A DNA stretch of 64,000 nucleotides from NCBI RefSeq assembly GCF_900112005.1, contig NZ_FOKK01000010.1, forward strand, positions 124,001 to 188,000, in the 5' to 3' direction. A model generated the notes under the pieces. It did not search any database. It had not been told where the DNA came from and saw only the letters and a program-made list of their open reading frames with translations. The position numbers were made by a program, and so were the translations under genes. Numbering within the stretch: position 1 is the first letter of the stretch; each line of letters begins with the position of its first letter. Below are positions 25,000 to 34,146 of the stretch, in pieces. Source of the stretch: Algoriphagus aquimarinus. GTDB lineage: Bacteria > Bacteroidota > Bacteroidia > Cytophagales > Cyclobacteriaceae.

Positions 25000-26331
25000 A
25001 TGAACTCATTACCATCGCTAGGAAGTCTCTTTGCTGTCTTATTACTCACTGCTTCATGCACCAATCCACCCAAAGATTGGTCGCAGGAAACTGAAATCAC
25101 CAAGTGGCCTGATGGTAAGAATGGTGCAATTTCCATCACCTATGATGATGGGATCATTAACCAGTTCACCATCGCAAAGCCTATAATGGATAGCTTAAAC
25201 CTTCCTGCTACCTTTTTCATCATCACAGGAAAAGTGGAAGGATCTGGAAAAGGAAAATTCATAGGTAGAGATTCCAAAACCATCATCGCTGAAACGGCAA
25301 CCATCAAAACTGATTCTACTAATTTCTTCGAAAGAGCTTCCTTAATTGCTTTCACAGGAACCACCGAAGCAGAGGAATATCATGCGAATGTAGGGTCATT
25401 TTTTGAAGCTGGAAAAATCCCTGAAGCCTATCAACTGCTGGATGAAGGATATCAAAAAGTCAGAAACGCTAGCATGAAAAATACTAACGATGTTGTTTTT
25501 CACAACAACCCAGTGGACACTACTACTTGGGAGCAATATAAATCTTACGAAAATCAGGGCCACGAAATCTCCTCCCATACGGTCACTCACCCTAAGCTTG
25601 CTGTGCTGGATGAAGCAAACATGCGCTATGAATTGGAGCAAAGTAAAGCTGACTTGGCGAAGTTCATGGGAGATAAGGCCACATTTTCCGCAGAAGGTCC
25701 TTATGGAACAGAGAATGAACGCGTGATGGAATACGCATACAAAATCTACCCTGCCTTAAGAAACCGAATGCCGGAAGACTGGCTGGATGAAATCAATCGA
25801 GGCAGCAAAAAGCAACCTGGAACGACTGATAAGGAATATGTCCAATGGCAAAGAGGTGCAATCAGCAGTACAGGTATTGATCAGATGAAAGCTTGGACTG
25901 ACACGGTGAATGCACATGACAACATTTGGCTGGTGCTGGTCATTCATGGCGTAGAGGATTACGGATGGGAACCGCTGAAGACAGAGGAGCTAAAACAATA
26001 CTTTGGGGATGTAAAAGCAAACGAGGATGCTGTTTGGGTGGCCACATTTGGTGATGTGACCAAATACCTTCGGGAAAGAAAAGCTACTACGATCAATTCC
26101 GAACTAGAGGGAAATGAAATTAGAATCACCTTCAATTCAGAGTTAGATTCCAACATATATGACATTCCCCTGACCCTCAAAACCTATCTGCCAGATGGCT
26201 GGAAAGGCGCAAATTTGATCCAAAAGGAAGGAAATAGGCTGCTTGAAGTGATGGCAGATGCAGGAGGGAATTATGTTCAGTATTCTGTTTCTCCATCCGA
26301 ATTTAGCTATAAGCTGGTCAAAGGGAATTAA
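25000..26331 (+). CDS. polysaccharide deacetylase family lipoprotein
   Basis: A 443-residue exported lipoprotein (signal LFAVLLLTASC, lipobox Cys at about 20). It has a NodB-homology carbohydrate esterase 4 domain at about 40-330: ISITYDDGIINQF supplies the paired Asp, and GHEISSHTVTHPKL the His-x3-His metal site. FIITGK and WLVLVIHGVEDY are the later motifs. A beta-sandwich-like tail (about 340-443) follows. Members remove N- or O-acetyl groups from polysaccharides, chitin or peptidoglycan; the substrate is not determined. REP-like palindromes lie on both sides of this gene. Confidence 0.9.
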   Translation: MNSLPSLGSLFAVLLLTASCTNPPKDWSQETEITKWPDGKNGAISITYDDGIINQFTIAKPIMDSLNLPATFFIITGKVEGSGKGKFIGRDSKTIIAETATIKTDSTNFFERASLIAFTGTTEAEEYHANVGSFFEAGKIPEAYQLLDEGYQKVRNASMKNTNDVVFHNNPVDTTTWEQYKSYENQGHEISSHTVTHPKLAVLDEANMRYELEQSKADLAKFMGDKATFSAEGPYGTENERVMEYAYKIYPALRNRMPEDWLDEINRGSKKQPGTTDKEYVQWQRGAISSTGIDQMKAWTDTVNAHDNIWLVLVIHGVEDYGWEPLKTEELKQYFGDVKANEDAVWVATFGDVTKYLRERKATTINSELEGNEIRITFNSELDSNIYDIPLTLKTYLPDGWKGANLIQKEGNRLLEVMADAGGNYVQYSVSPSEFSYKLVKGN

Positions 26332-26376
26332 ATCGAGGGTAATATCTGGATGATTGTTGGAGACCAAATTCACCAG

Positions 26377-26445
26377 GCGTTCCGATGGAACGCTGATAAC
26401 AAATCTCATTTTATATACCTACAGACGAAATGTCCCGATGGGACA
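26377..26445. repeat. REP-like palindrome pair
   Basis: GCGTTCC-GAT-GGAACGC (26377-26393) and TGTCCC-GAT-GGGACA (26431-26445) are two perfect palindromes sharing a GAT loop. They lie directly downstream of the deacetylase gene. This style (…TCCGATGGA…) is typical of REP elements in Bacteroidetes. Confidence 0.65.
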
Positions 26446-26494
26446 AAACGGTCTTCGCCTTCTTTAATCTTTCAATCATAAGACAACTTACATT

Positions 26495-26536
26495 TCTGCG
26501 CTCTCTGCGAAAAACTCCGTGTACTCTGTGGTGAAC
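26495..26536. repeat. CTCTGCG-type degenerate repeat
   Basis: A TCTGCGCTCTCTGCGAAAAA stretch is continued by CTCCGTGTACTCTGTGGTGAA. It is an array of imperfect units of about 10 bases of the CTCTGCG(T/A) type, seen in intergenic regions of many genomes. A shorter relative is at about 1907-1925. Confidence 0.55.
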
Positions 26537-26592
26537 ACCCAACTCGGCTTAGTAATTGCTAACTTTAAGCTTCACACCTTACATTTTTATAT

Positions 26593-27384
26593 ATGCAAGA
26601 AAAGAAATTCAACATAGCCGTATTGATCGACGGAGACAATGCTCAGGCAAGATTACTTAAAGAAATCCTGGAGGAAGTTTCCAAATACGGAAAAGCAACC
26701 ATCCGAAGAATTTATGGAGACTGGACCACTCCACATATGAACAGCTGGAAGGAAATGATCAACCTACATTCCTTCAGCCCAATCCAAAAATTCTCCTACA
26801 CTACTGGAAAGAACTCCACCGACAGTTCCATGATCATCGACGCGATGGATATACTCCACAGCACTAGTGTAGATGGTTTTTGTATCGTTTCCTCAGATTC
26901 TGATTACACAGGTTTGGCAAAAAGAATCCGTGAAGAAGGTCTGTTCGTGATGGGAATTGGACGAAGAATTACGCCCAAAGCTTTTGTGCAGTCCTGTGAG
27001 ATTTTCACTTATGCAGAAAACCTTTCTCCTCAAGCCAAAGAAGAAAACAGCAAACCTGAATCGAAGAAAACTGAGAAAAGTCAGGTGAGTACTACGCGTA
27101 AAAATGTGGTGGTAGAAGAAGAGGTCAAGAAGGAAAATCCAGTAAAAGAAACTCAGGAACTAGATTTAAAGATCATTGACAAAGCCTTTGAAATCTCATC
27201 AGACGAAGAGGAAGAAATTCACATCGCAAAAATCGGGGCTTCACTTCGAAAGATAGATCCAAGCTTTGACCCAAGATCTTACGGTTTTAGAAACCTGACA
27301 GAGCTTTTTAGAAGTTTGAAAAAGTACGAAGTAATGAAAAATGAAGTCAATGGCTTGAATTATCCGTTGGTGAAGTTGAAGTAG
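26593..27384 (+). CDS. NYN domain protein with OST-HTH/LOTUS domain
   Basis: A 263-residue cytoplasmic protein. The N-terminal NYN domain (about 1-140) is a PIN-like RNase fold, with the acidic residues in VLIDGDNAQ, DSSMIIDAMDI and SSDSDYTGLAKRI. A charged linker (about 145-190) leads to a C-terminal OST-HTH/LOTUS domain (about 195-263, AFEISSDEEEEIHIAKIGASLRKIDPSFDPRSYGFRNLTELF). NYN-LOTUS proteins (LabA/YacP/MARF1-like) are thought to cut or bind RNA. No partner gene is evident. Confidence 0.9.
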   Translation: MQEKKFNIAVLIDGDNAQARLLKEILEEVSKYGKATIRRIYGDWTTPHMNSWKEMINLHSFSPIQKFSYTTGKNSTDSSMIIDAMDILHSTSVDGFCIVSSDSDYTGLAKRIREEGLFVMGIGRRITPKAFVQSCEIFTYAENLSPQAKEENSKPESKKTEKSQVSTTRKNVVVEEEVKKENPVKETQELDLKIIDKAFEISSDEEEEIHIAKIGASLRKIDPSFDPRSYGFRNLTELFRSLKKYEVMKNEVNGLNYPLVKLK

Positions 27385-27391
27385 GAAATTC

Positions 27392-27557
27392 AGCTAGAAG
27401 ACCGAAGACGGGAGACCGAAGCACCTTCAATTTTAGCGTTCACCATTTTCTATATTGCTTTTACTTATTATTCGCTCAAAAAACACTCAAACATATAGTA
27501 TTTGGCTAAATGTTATGATGGAGGTTACTTCGGTCTTCTGTCTCCTGTCTTCCAGCT
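27392..27557. mobile_element. MITE-like element with 30-bp terminal inverted repeats
   Basis: Left end 27392-27421 (AGCTAGAAGACCGAAGACGG and on) and right end 27528-27557 are inverted copies matching at 25 of 30 positions. They enclose 106 A+T-rich bases with no gene. The internal motif GAAGACCGAAGACGG is shared with the element at 19075-19375. No transposase is nearby. That it is mobile is inference from the shape alone. Confidence 0.5.
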
Positions 27558-27615
27558 TGCTAATCAAAGAAAATGAGGTTACTGGCATCTATTAAGCTTA
27601 TCATATAAAAAGCAC

Positions 27616-28284
27616 ATGGGACTTAAAATAATCATCACAGGTACAACAGGAATGGTGGGCGAAGGCGTGATGCAGCGCTGTCTGGACAATCCAGACGTAG
27701 AAAAAGTATTGTCGATCAGCAGAAAGCCGAACGGTCATTCCCATCCGAAGCTCGGAGAGATTATTCATTCAGATTTCACCGATCTTGCTGCTATAGAAAG
27801 TCAGCTGACAGGCTATGATGCCTGTTTTTTCTGTGCAGGAATTTCGTCCATGGGAATCAGCAAGGAGCAGTACGAGAAAATAACCTATGATTTGACGCTA
27901 AGTTTTGCTGCTACTTTGGCGAAGCTAAATCCCGAAATGACCTTCACCTACCTTTCCGGACAAGGAACGGATGGTACTGAAAAGGGCAGATCCCATTGGG
28001 CTAGAGTGAAGGGAAAAACGGAGAATGACCTTCGGAAACTTCCATTTAAAGCTGTATTCGCTTACCGACCAGGGATGATGAAGCCTATGGAAGGTGCTTT
28101 GCATGTGCTATCCTATTATAAATACGGTGCTTGGATGTATCCAATTGGCAGAATGATCTATCCGAATGCATTCAACACACTTGCCGAAGTCGGCGATTCG
28201 ATGATGTACGTCAGCTCAAATGCGTATAAGAAGTTTATTTTGGAGGGTAAGGAAATTACGGAAACTGCAAATCTTTTGAGATAA
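27616..28284 (+). CDS. NAD(P)-binding Rossmann oxidoreductase / epimerase-like protein
   Basis: A 222-residue short-chain/atypical SDR protein. The N-terminal dinucleotide motif TGTTGMVGEGV (about 8-18) fits the NAD-dependent epimerase or NmrA-like class. FFCAGISSMGIS, TYLSGQGTDGTEKGRSHWARVKGKTE and FAYRPGMMKPM are typical of a Bacteroidetes family. The YxxxK proton-relay motif is not in its usual form (the SHWARVKGK segment is in its place), so activity is uncertain. No functional neighbours. Confidence 0.82.
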   Translation: MGLKIIITGTTGMVGEGVMQRCLDNPDVEKVLSISRKPNGHSHPKLGEIIHSDFTDLAAIESQLTGYDACFFCAGISSMGISKEQYEKITYDLTLSFAATLAKLNPEMTFTYLSGQGTDGTEKGRSHWARVKGKTENDLRKLPFKAVFAYRPGMMKPMEGALHVLSYYKYGAWMYPIGRMIYPNAFNTLAEVGDSMMYVSSNAYKKFILEGKEITETANLLR

Positions 28285-28338
28285 AGAAATTTTCAGCGAA
28301 CATAGCACTAACCTTATTTTTTACTTATCTGGAAGGAG

Positions 28339-28474
28339 GATGTCCGATGTGGTCTCCATACTTGCGTTAACTACTCACTCTTTCACTTTTATCCCTACCT
28401 AATCTAGCATAAATTGAAAAGCTAAACTTTATCATGCGGCTACATTGGGCACTGGCCATCGGGCACCCGACATC
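28339..28474. repeat. intergenic degenerate inverted repeats (GATGTCCGATGT type)
   Basis: GATGTCCGATGT (28339-28350) is matched, inverted, by GCACCCGACATC (28463-28474) at 9 of 12 positions, with further similar units next to each. It resembles 3758-3876. The right block touches the stop codon of the DUF4221 gene. Confidence 0.4.
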
Positions 28475-29636
28475 ATTCTATTTCCTTCAGTTTAAATACC
28501 TCAAAGCTCATAAGATCTTCCTCATTAGCAGGATTATCAGGATGGCTAATGGAGATAAATAATCCATCCTTGCTCACAAATGAATTCCCTGGATAATAGG
28601 TGTTTTCAGGCATGAGGGTTTCACCCAGTACATTCAAGTCCTTATCCAAGATCATCACTGCAAAGCTTCGCGGAAATCTTCTCAGTTGATCGATTTCCTC
28701 TTCACTTTTCACTTCTACTTTAGGAAAAACAAATCGATAAAACACTCCTCGGTATTCATCATACAAAATGCGCTCGTAGCGATCTGAGGCATACACATAT
28801 TTCATTGTATTAAAACGATCAGTCGCCTCATTAAAACTTGGAAAGCCTTGGTCTACATACTGGCTTTTATTAGCGACAGTCTTTAGCAAATTTCCATCTA
28901 AGTCAGTAACATATAAATTATGATCAGCCACAAGGGAGTACACCAAATGCTCACCATCAGAAGCCATGCTAAATTCCAGAAGCTTTGATCCAGAGGCATT
29001 ATAGCCTGCAGGCCAAGTCATAGGAAGTAAATTCACTTCTGAATTCTCAAGATCAATAGTATAGCTGAATGACTTAGAAGCTAGGGTGTCATCTGGAATG
29101 GTTCTCAGATCTCCTTCAAACTTTGTGTTTACCAATAGCTTGTTTCCGCTTAGAATAGGCGTGTAATTGAAGTGCGCATTATGTACAAAAGCCGCCAAGT
29201 AACTCAGCGGAGGCTCATACTTATAATTTGCTTTGATTTTCCCAGTTGTATCGGTAAGCTGAAGATTGCGCATTGGGTACCCAAAAAGAAAAATACTGTC
29301 CATGCTTTGCACATGGATTCCCGAGATATATTCAACGCCCTCTGGTCCTTCCAGATCGAAAACCATCCTCTTTTCCATTTTTTTGGATTCAAGATCATAC
29401 AGCTGAATTTCGTTATTCGTGTGATTCACATTAAAAAGCCAGCTCCCATTTTCATCCTGAAAAGGAACTAACCCAACACTTACATTAGAAGTCTGACTAT
29501 CGATCTGCAGTGAAACCAGTTGTCCGTCAGAAACCAATTCTTGTGGAGTAGTGATGTTATCTGAATCTGATCCGCAGCTTTGCAAAAAACTCAGACCTCC
29601 AGAAAGCATGAATAAAATGACGTCGTTTTTTCTCAT
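28473..29636 (-). CDS. DUF4221-like lipoprotein, third gene of a tandem set
   Basis: A 387-residue lipoprotein (GGLSFLQSC lipobox) predicted to form a beta-propeller-like fold. Repeated strands with aromatic-Asp turns include LYDLESKKMEKRMVFDLEGPEGV and YVTDLDGNLLKT. It is related in layout to the two following paralogues, including the EGPEG segment near residue 97 and late conserved strands, but is more divergent. It starts 4 bases after the preceding paralogue's stop. DUF4221 proteins are common in Cyclobacteriaceae and have no known function. Confidence 0.75.
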   Translation of the reverse strand: MRKNDVILFMLSGGLSFLQSCGSDSDNITTPQELVSDGQLVSLQIDSQTSNVSVGLVPFQDENGSWLFNVNHTNNEIQLYDLESKKMEKRMVFDLEGPEGVEYISGIHVQSMDSIFLFGYPMRNLQLTDTTGKIKANYKYEPPLSYLAAFVHNAHFNYTPILSGNKLLVNTKFEGDLRTIPDDTLASKSFSYTIDLENSEVNLLPMTWPAGYNASGSKLLEFSMASDGEHLVYSLVADHNLYVTDLDGNLLKTVANKSQYVDQGFPSFNEATDRFNTMKYVYASDRYERILYDEYRGVFYRFVFPKVEVKSEEEIDQLRRFPRSFAVMILDKDLNVLGETLMPENTYYPGNSFVSKDGLFISISHPDNPANEEDLMSFEVFKLKEIE

Positions 29637-29640
29637 GCAC

Positions 29641-30795
29641 TTAATTTAGAAGTTTCAGTTTATAATAGATCACAAAATCATCTTCAGTCTGAAAAAAATC
29701 CGTATGCTTCAAGGCTAGAATCTCATCGTCTTCCGTAATGATCGTGGTAAAAATCAAGCCTTTTGGAACTGGGATGTCTTTCTGAAGCAACTTAAATTCC
29801 CCATCAAAAACCGCAACATAATAGTTTTTAAGCTTTTCCAATTCCAAGCGCCCATCCGGCTCATCGCGATCAATCTCACGAGTCAACTCTTCTGAAATCC
29901 CCTTCGTGTAGATTACGATCGTTTTATCGGTTGATTTATAGATTTCTCGGATTGTACCTGGGAAATTATTCTTGGTGATCTCGGCATATTCTTGCTCTTG
30001 TTCGAAAGCAACTCCTATGGCTTTGACCCCATCGCTTACTTCGAGACTCACTTCTCTTTGGAAATTGACCTCTCCCGCATCTTCCTTGTAAACCCAGAAT
30101 TTCATCTCGTTTCTGAAATACAAAAGCCATTCTTTTCCAGATTGAATGACCGTTGGAAACATCCAATAATAGAAGTTTCCATCACTATACATTGAGTTTG
30201 GAGGGAAGGGCATCGTCTCCCTCGTTGCATTTGAGACTGTATCGATTACTTCTAAAATTGATTTGGAATAGACCCCTTCAAAAAGTGATTTATAGCCAGC
30301 GTCCCAATCCATTTCTCCTTGTTCGGGGCGGATAAATGCCATCTCCTTTCCCAAAGAAAAGATAGGATCACCCTTCAATCCATTCAAATAGTAATACTCA
30401 TAGGGCAGCTTATATTCCCAGATTCTATTTCCTTCAAAATCATATCTAAAAAACCCTTGGTTCGCCACATTCAGCTCAACCTTGCCATTTCTCAATGCGA
30501 TGGGATTGACCCAGCCATTCATGGACTCAGGACCTTCTAATGGAAAAGCAAAGTTTGAGGCTATTCTACCATCCTCGTTAATAATCAAAACCCTTTTTTC
30601 TCTGCTTATCCAAGCCAAGAAACTTCGACTGACTGAATCATAATCCATGATCCGCAAATTCCCCAAGTAATCTATTCTCATAGAATCGACTATTTCCAAA
30701 CTAAAGTCAGCAGCATTTTCAGAAATATTCTGATCCTTTTCACTACAAGAAAAGAGAACATTCAAGGCAAACAGAGCAATCAATAGTCTATTCAT
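29641..30795 (-). CDS. DUF4221 lipoprotein, second gene of a tandem set
   Basis: A 384-residue lipoprotein (FALNVLFSC lipobox). It shares many segments with the upstream gene: FSLEIVDSMRIDYLGNLRIMDYDSV, the EGPESMNGWVNPI region, PVPKGLIFTTIITEDDEILALKHTDFF and the ending FVIYYKLKLLN. The two are therefore recent tandem duplicates. Its start overlaps the upstream stop by 8 bases (30788-30795), consistent with translational coupling. Function unknown; surface or periplasmic location inferred. Confidence 0.82.
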   Translation of the reverse strand: MNRLLIALFALNVLFSCSEKDQNISENAADFSLEIVDSMRIDYLGNLRIMDYDSVSRSFLAWISREKRVLIINEDGRIASNFAFPLEGPESMNGWVNPIALRNGKVELNVANQGFFRYDFEGNRIWEYKLPYEYYYLNGLKGDPIFSLGKEMAFIRPEQGEMDWDAGYKSLFEGVYSKSILEVIDTVSNATRETMPFPPNSMYSDGNFYYWMFPTVIQSGKEWLLYFRNEMKFWVYKEDAGEVNFQREVSLEVSDGVKAIGVAFEQEQEYAEITKNNFPGTIREIYKSTDKTIVIYTKGISEELTREIDRDEPDGRLELEKLKNYYVAVFDGEFKLLQKDIPVPKGLIFTTIITEDDEILALKHTDFFQTEDDFVIYYKLKLLN

Positions 30796-31921
30796 GCAGC
30801 AGTTTCAGTTTATAATAAATCACGAATTCCTCTTCCACACCAAAGTAGTCTTGATCTTTCAACGCTAGGATTTCACCATTTTCCGTGATAACTCTACTAA
30901 AAACCAAACCCTCAGGTACCGGGATGTCATTTTTCAAAAGTTTGTAATTCTCATCAAAAACAGCTGCATAAGTCTCATTTACCAATTCTATACTTGGGTC
31001 TTTCTGACTAAGTAGTACTCTTTCCTCTGGGATTCCTTTCGAATAAATAAGTATAGTTTGTCCCTTATATCTATAAAACTGCTCGATCTTACCTGGACGT
31101 TGATCGCCCATCGAATATTCCGCCGCCGCTGAAAAAGGCACTCCTAATGGCAGAACTACATCATTCACGACCATATCCACCGTCTTCTCCAATACTATAT
31201 CCGCTCCCTCCTCTCTATACACAAAGAATTTTAGCTCATTTGTAAAATATAAATACCAAAGATCATCTTGCTTTAGGACTGTAGGAAAGGGTAGGAAATA
31301 ATAGTTTCCGTCTGCATAAATAGAGGTTTTAGGGAAATTCATAGTTTGGGAAATACTCCCAGACAAACTATCATAAAGTTCCACTATGGGCAATTCATAC
31401 ATATATTTTACTAGCCCACCCATTGTCCCGCCTTTTAGACTATCAGATCGCTCCGGTCTGAGATAAGCTAACTGATTATTTACTTGATAAAATGTTGGAT
31501 GAATTCTATTATTTACAAATATGTAGGAGTATGGAAGTGGTAGATTTGATTCAATAATTCCATCATGGGTGAGAAAATGAAAACCATTCCTTGAATCTAA
31601 AATCTGTATTGCACCATTTCTATAGGAAATCGAAAAAACACCTACAATTGAATTGGGGCCTTCATTTGGTATCACAAAATTAGAAGTCACTTGGCCATTT
31701 TGATCCATAATTACTATCTCTTGATCTACCCTAGTAAGGCCAATATATTCCTGGGAAATAGAATCATAATCCTGAATCCATAAACTTCCCAAGTAATCTA
31801 TTCTCATAGAATCGACGATCTCAAGATGAAAATCAGCAGATTTACTTAAGCTATCAGTACCTTTTTCACCGCAAGAAAAATAACAGAGAGCTATAGCTAA
31901 AGGGAGTAAAAATCTTTTCAT
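30788..31921 (-). CDS. DUF4221 lipoprotein, first gene of a tandem set
   Basis: A 377-residue lipoprotein (ALCYFSC lipobox). It shares FHLEIVDSMRIDYLGSLWIQDYDS, NEGPNSIVGVFS, PVPEGLVFSRVITENGEILALKDQDYF and the ending FVIYYKLKLL with the next gene. It is the promoter-proximal member of three tightly packed genes (8-base overlap, then 4-base gap). The family appears to be a beta-propeller-like lipoprotein of unknown function. Confidence 0.82.
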   Translation of the reverse strand: MKRFLLPLAIALCYFSCGEKGTDSLSKSADFHLEIVDSMRIDYLGSLWIQDYDSISQEYIGLTRVDQEIVIMDQNGQVTSNFVIPNEGPNSIVGVFSISYRNGAIQILDSRNGFHFLTHDGIIESNLPLPYSYIFVNNRIHPTFYQVNNQLAYLRPERSDSLKGGTMGGLVKYMYELPIVELYDSLSGSISQTMNFPKTSIYADGNYYFLPFPTVLKQDDLWYLYFTNELKFFVYREEGADIVLEKTVDMVVNDVVLPLGVPFSAAAEYSMGDQRPGKIEQFYRYKGQTILIYSKGIPEERVLLSQKDPSIELVNETYAAVFDENYKLLKNDIPVPEGLVFSRVITENGEILALKDQDYFGVEEEFVIYYKLKLLHE

Positions 31922-31971
31922 CCCTCAATATAAATAGCTTAAACTAACCCTGAAAGTTAAATATCCTTTAC

Positions 31972-32853
31972 TCAGTTCTTCGAAATTATATTGAAGACAA
32001 AGGCTCTATACTTCAGCAAGGCAACGAAAATCGCTCCTCCAAATGCATTGCCAAGCAAAGCGGTGCTTTGAAACGAAACATAATCCCAAAGCGAAATATC
32101 AGGAGAACTTAACATCCCAGAGAAAATTTCTACACTCCCGATAATACTGTGATGTAGACCTGTAAAGGCCATCACCGCCGTGATCATGAAGATCATCACA
32201 ATTCTACTGATCGTATCCCTTGAAGACGCAAGTAGCCAGGAGAGCAAGCCCATGAGCCATCCAGCCACGATCGCACTTACGAAGATCACAGGTGGACTGG
32301 CATGAAGCACATGTTTTGCAATAGTCACGACTACCTCTCGATTAAAAATCCCTAGGTGAGGGCCGAGCCAAAGCAATATTCCTGCAATCACATAGCCTCC
32401 TACAAGATTTCCGGAGATCACGATCCCCCATAACTTAAGCATACTCCCTACTGTTCGCTTCTTATTCAAAACAGGAAGTGTCAACAATGCTGTCTGCTCA
32501 GTAAATAAGATGCTCTGCCCCAACACTACTAAGATGAATCCCAGCGGATAAACCAATGAAACGATTCGAATGATAGAGCTATCATCTACTTTGCCAATCA
32601 AAAAAAAGTAAAGAGAACAAAGCATCAAGTAGCTAAAACCTATCTCCAGCCCCGCTGTCAGCGAGCTCGTAAAAATACTTTGATAGCTTTTATCGTAAGT
32701 TTCCAGCGCATCTATAATCTGATTGCGTAGAATTTCCCCATGCGTTTTGGCGGTGTCTTTCCCCTTAGAGTTGGACTTACTAAGTTCTTTATCAATGTCC
32801 CGCTGTTTTTCAGCCTCTATCTGCTCCTCAGTTTTCTCTCTTTTCCAAGCCAT
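31972..32853 (-). CDS. formate/nitrite transporter family channel
   Basis: A 293-residue inner-membrane protein of the FNT family, whose members are pentameric channels for formate, nitrite, hydrosulfide and similar small anions. Six TM segments lie between about 65 and 285. The conserved pore histidine is in GLHHSIIGSVEIFSG (second repeat). A hydrophilic N-terminal extension of about 50 residues (MAWKREKTEEQIEAEKQ) is like that in YfdC-type members. No formate or nitrite enzymes are adjacent, so the anion is not determined. Confidence 0.88.
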   Translation of the reverse strand: MAWKREKTEEQIEAEKQRDIDKELSKSNSKGKDTAKTHGEILRNQIIDALETYDKSYQSIFTSSLTAGLEIGFSYLMLCSLYFFLIGKVDDSSIIRIVSLVYPLGFILVVLGQSILFTEQTALLTLPVLNKKRTVGSMLKLWGIVISGNLVGGYVIAGILLWLGPHLGIFNREVVVTIAKHVLHASPPVIFVSAIVAGWLMGLLSWLLASSRDTISRIVMIFMITAVMAFTGLHHSIIGSVEIFSGMLSSPDISLWDYVSFQSTALLGNAFGGAIFVALLKYRAFVFNIISKN

Positions 32854-32974
32854 TCATTTGGTGATTATCTATTTCACTAGCGCGCAATTTAAGTTAATCA
32901 GAATGGTTTTAGAACAAAATAATGAAGTCTACCAAAACGATTCTTGTAGCGTAGTGATTCAACAACTAAAAAAA

Positions 32975-33997
32975 TTACTCAGATGTTCTGCATGCAGTCA
33001 GAATATTGAAGTCAAAGCGTCTTTCATCTTTCAAGACATCAAAAAAGCCCTTCAGGTAATTATTCATAAATTTAATCTCGTAACCTGGCACCAAGTGCTC
33101 AAGTTGTTTTATTTCCCCGTAAAGTATTTCCTCCTTAGCCAAAAACTCATCTCTGATAGTTTTCATCAGCGATTCATCTCTGCAAAATCCTCTGTATAAC
33201 CTCTCGCTAACTGTTTCGATATCTACCAGATTACTGACCTGAGCATACGGCGGCATGACCATCCCAGTCATATCAAAATCATAGGCTAGAGGGATCACAG
33301 TTTTTGAGTTCAACTTCAATATTTTCATATTATGTTGATAGAGACTGGACCAGTCCGTATTACCAATCATGTATTGAAACAAATCATGTCGAACTGAAGA
33401 AGTGTCTTCCATGATTGCCCCTATTATCCTTTTGTTTTCCAAAATCTCCCCATCAAATCGATCTGCAACTTTATCATCATCTTCAATCAAGAACCCAAGA
33501 AGTTGCTCTGACTGCCCCTTCTTATCGTCCTCATTTTCAAAGGTGATACGGATCATTCGGGTATGAAATGTGTATTCACTCACTTGCTCGTATAGCTGAT
33601 AGCACAAAAATTCCTTCACTACATACGAGTCTGCGTTGTTAGCTTTGGAGCACGGAAAAACTATTTTCAGATTCCTGCTCCCATCAAAAAGATTATCCTT
33701 TCCCTCTTTCTTTTTGAGCCGCATCCGAATCGGTGGATAGTAGCAATTTTCCTTACGGAAATTCCCTCTTACTCGCAGTCCTACATCCAAAGTATCCAGG
33801 ATACCTTCAGGGTTTTTGAAAATCAGAAAGGAGTCGAGGTAGGTCGAATCGTTGGTCTCAGTCCGCAGCTGTTTTACAGAAAATTTCATGCTGACTTCCA
33901 AAATTTCTCCGGAATCAAAAAGACGCTCTTCATCCTGCGAAAAGGCAGAAAAGGATAAAAAAACAATACAGCAAAGCAGGTATAAGAACTTATTCAT
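32975..33997 (-). CDS. secreted CotH-like protein
   Basis: A 340-residue exported protein (signal MNKFLYLLCCIVFLSFSAFSQ). The N-terminal beta domain (GLRVRGNFRKENCYYPPIRMRLK) and the later LFQYMIGNTDWSSLYQHNMKIL and VIPLAYDFDMTGMV match the order and spacing of atypical CotH-type protein kinases: a catalytic Asp in the N-x-D-W..HN helix and Mg-binding Asp in Y-D-x-D. Homology is judged by eye. A kinase function is possible but unproven. Transcribed alone. Confidence 0.6.
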   Translation of the reverse strand: MNKFLYLLCCIVFLSFSAFSQDEERLFDSGEILEVSMKFSVKQLRTETNDSTYLDSFLIFKNPEGILDTLDVGLRVRGNFRKENCYYPPIRMRLKKKEGKDNLFDGSRNLKIVFPCSKANNADSYVVKEFLCYQLYEQVSEYTFHTRMIRITFENEDDKKGQSEQLLGFLIEDDDKVADRFDGEILENKRIIGAIMEDTSSVRHDLFQYMIGNTDWSSLYQHNMKILKLNSKTVIPLAYDFDMTGMVMPPYAQVSNLVDIETVSERLYRGFCRDESLMKTIRDEFLAKEEILYGEIKQLEHLVPGYEIKFMNNYLKGFFDVLKDERRFDFNILTACRTSE

Positions 33998-34146
33998 ATT
34001 CCTAAAATTTAAACTTAAAAAAATCCAACTAAACTTATCCGATAAGATTATTCCAATCGAATTAGTCTAATCTAACTATTCTAGGTTATAAATTTTTAGG
34101 AATGAATTATTAAAATTTCAATTAGAAAATAAGTTAATCTATTGAT

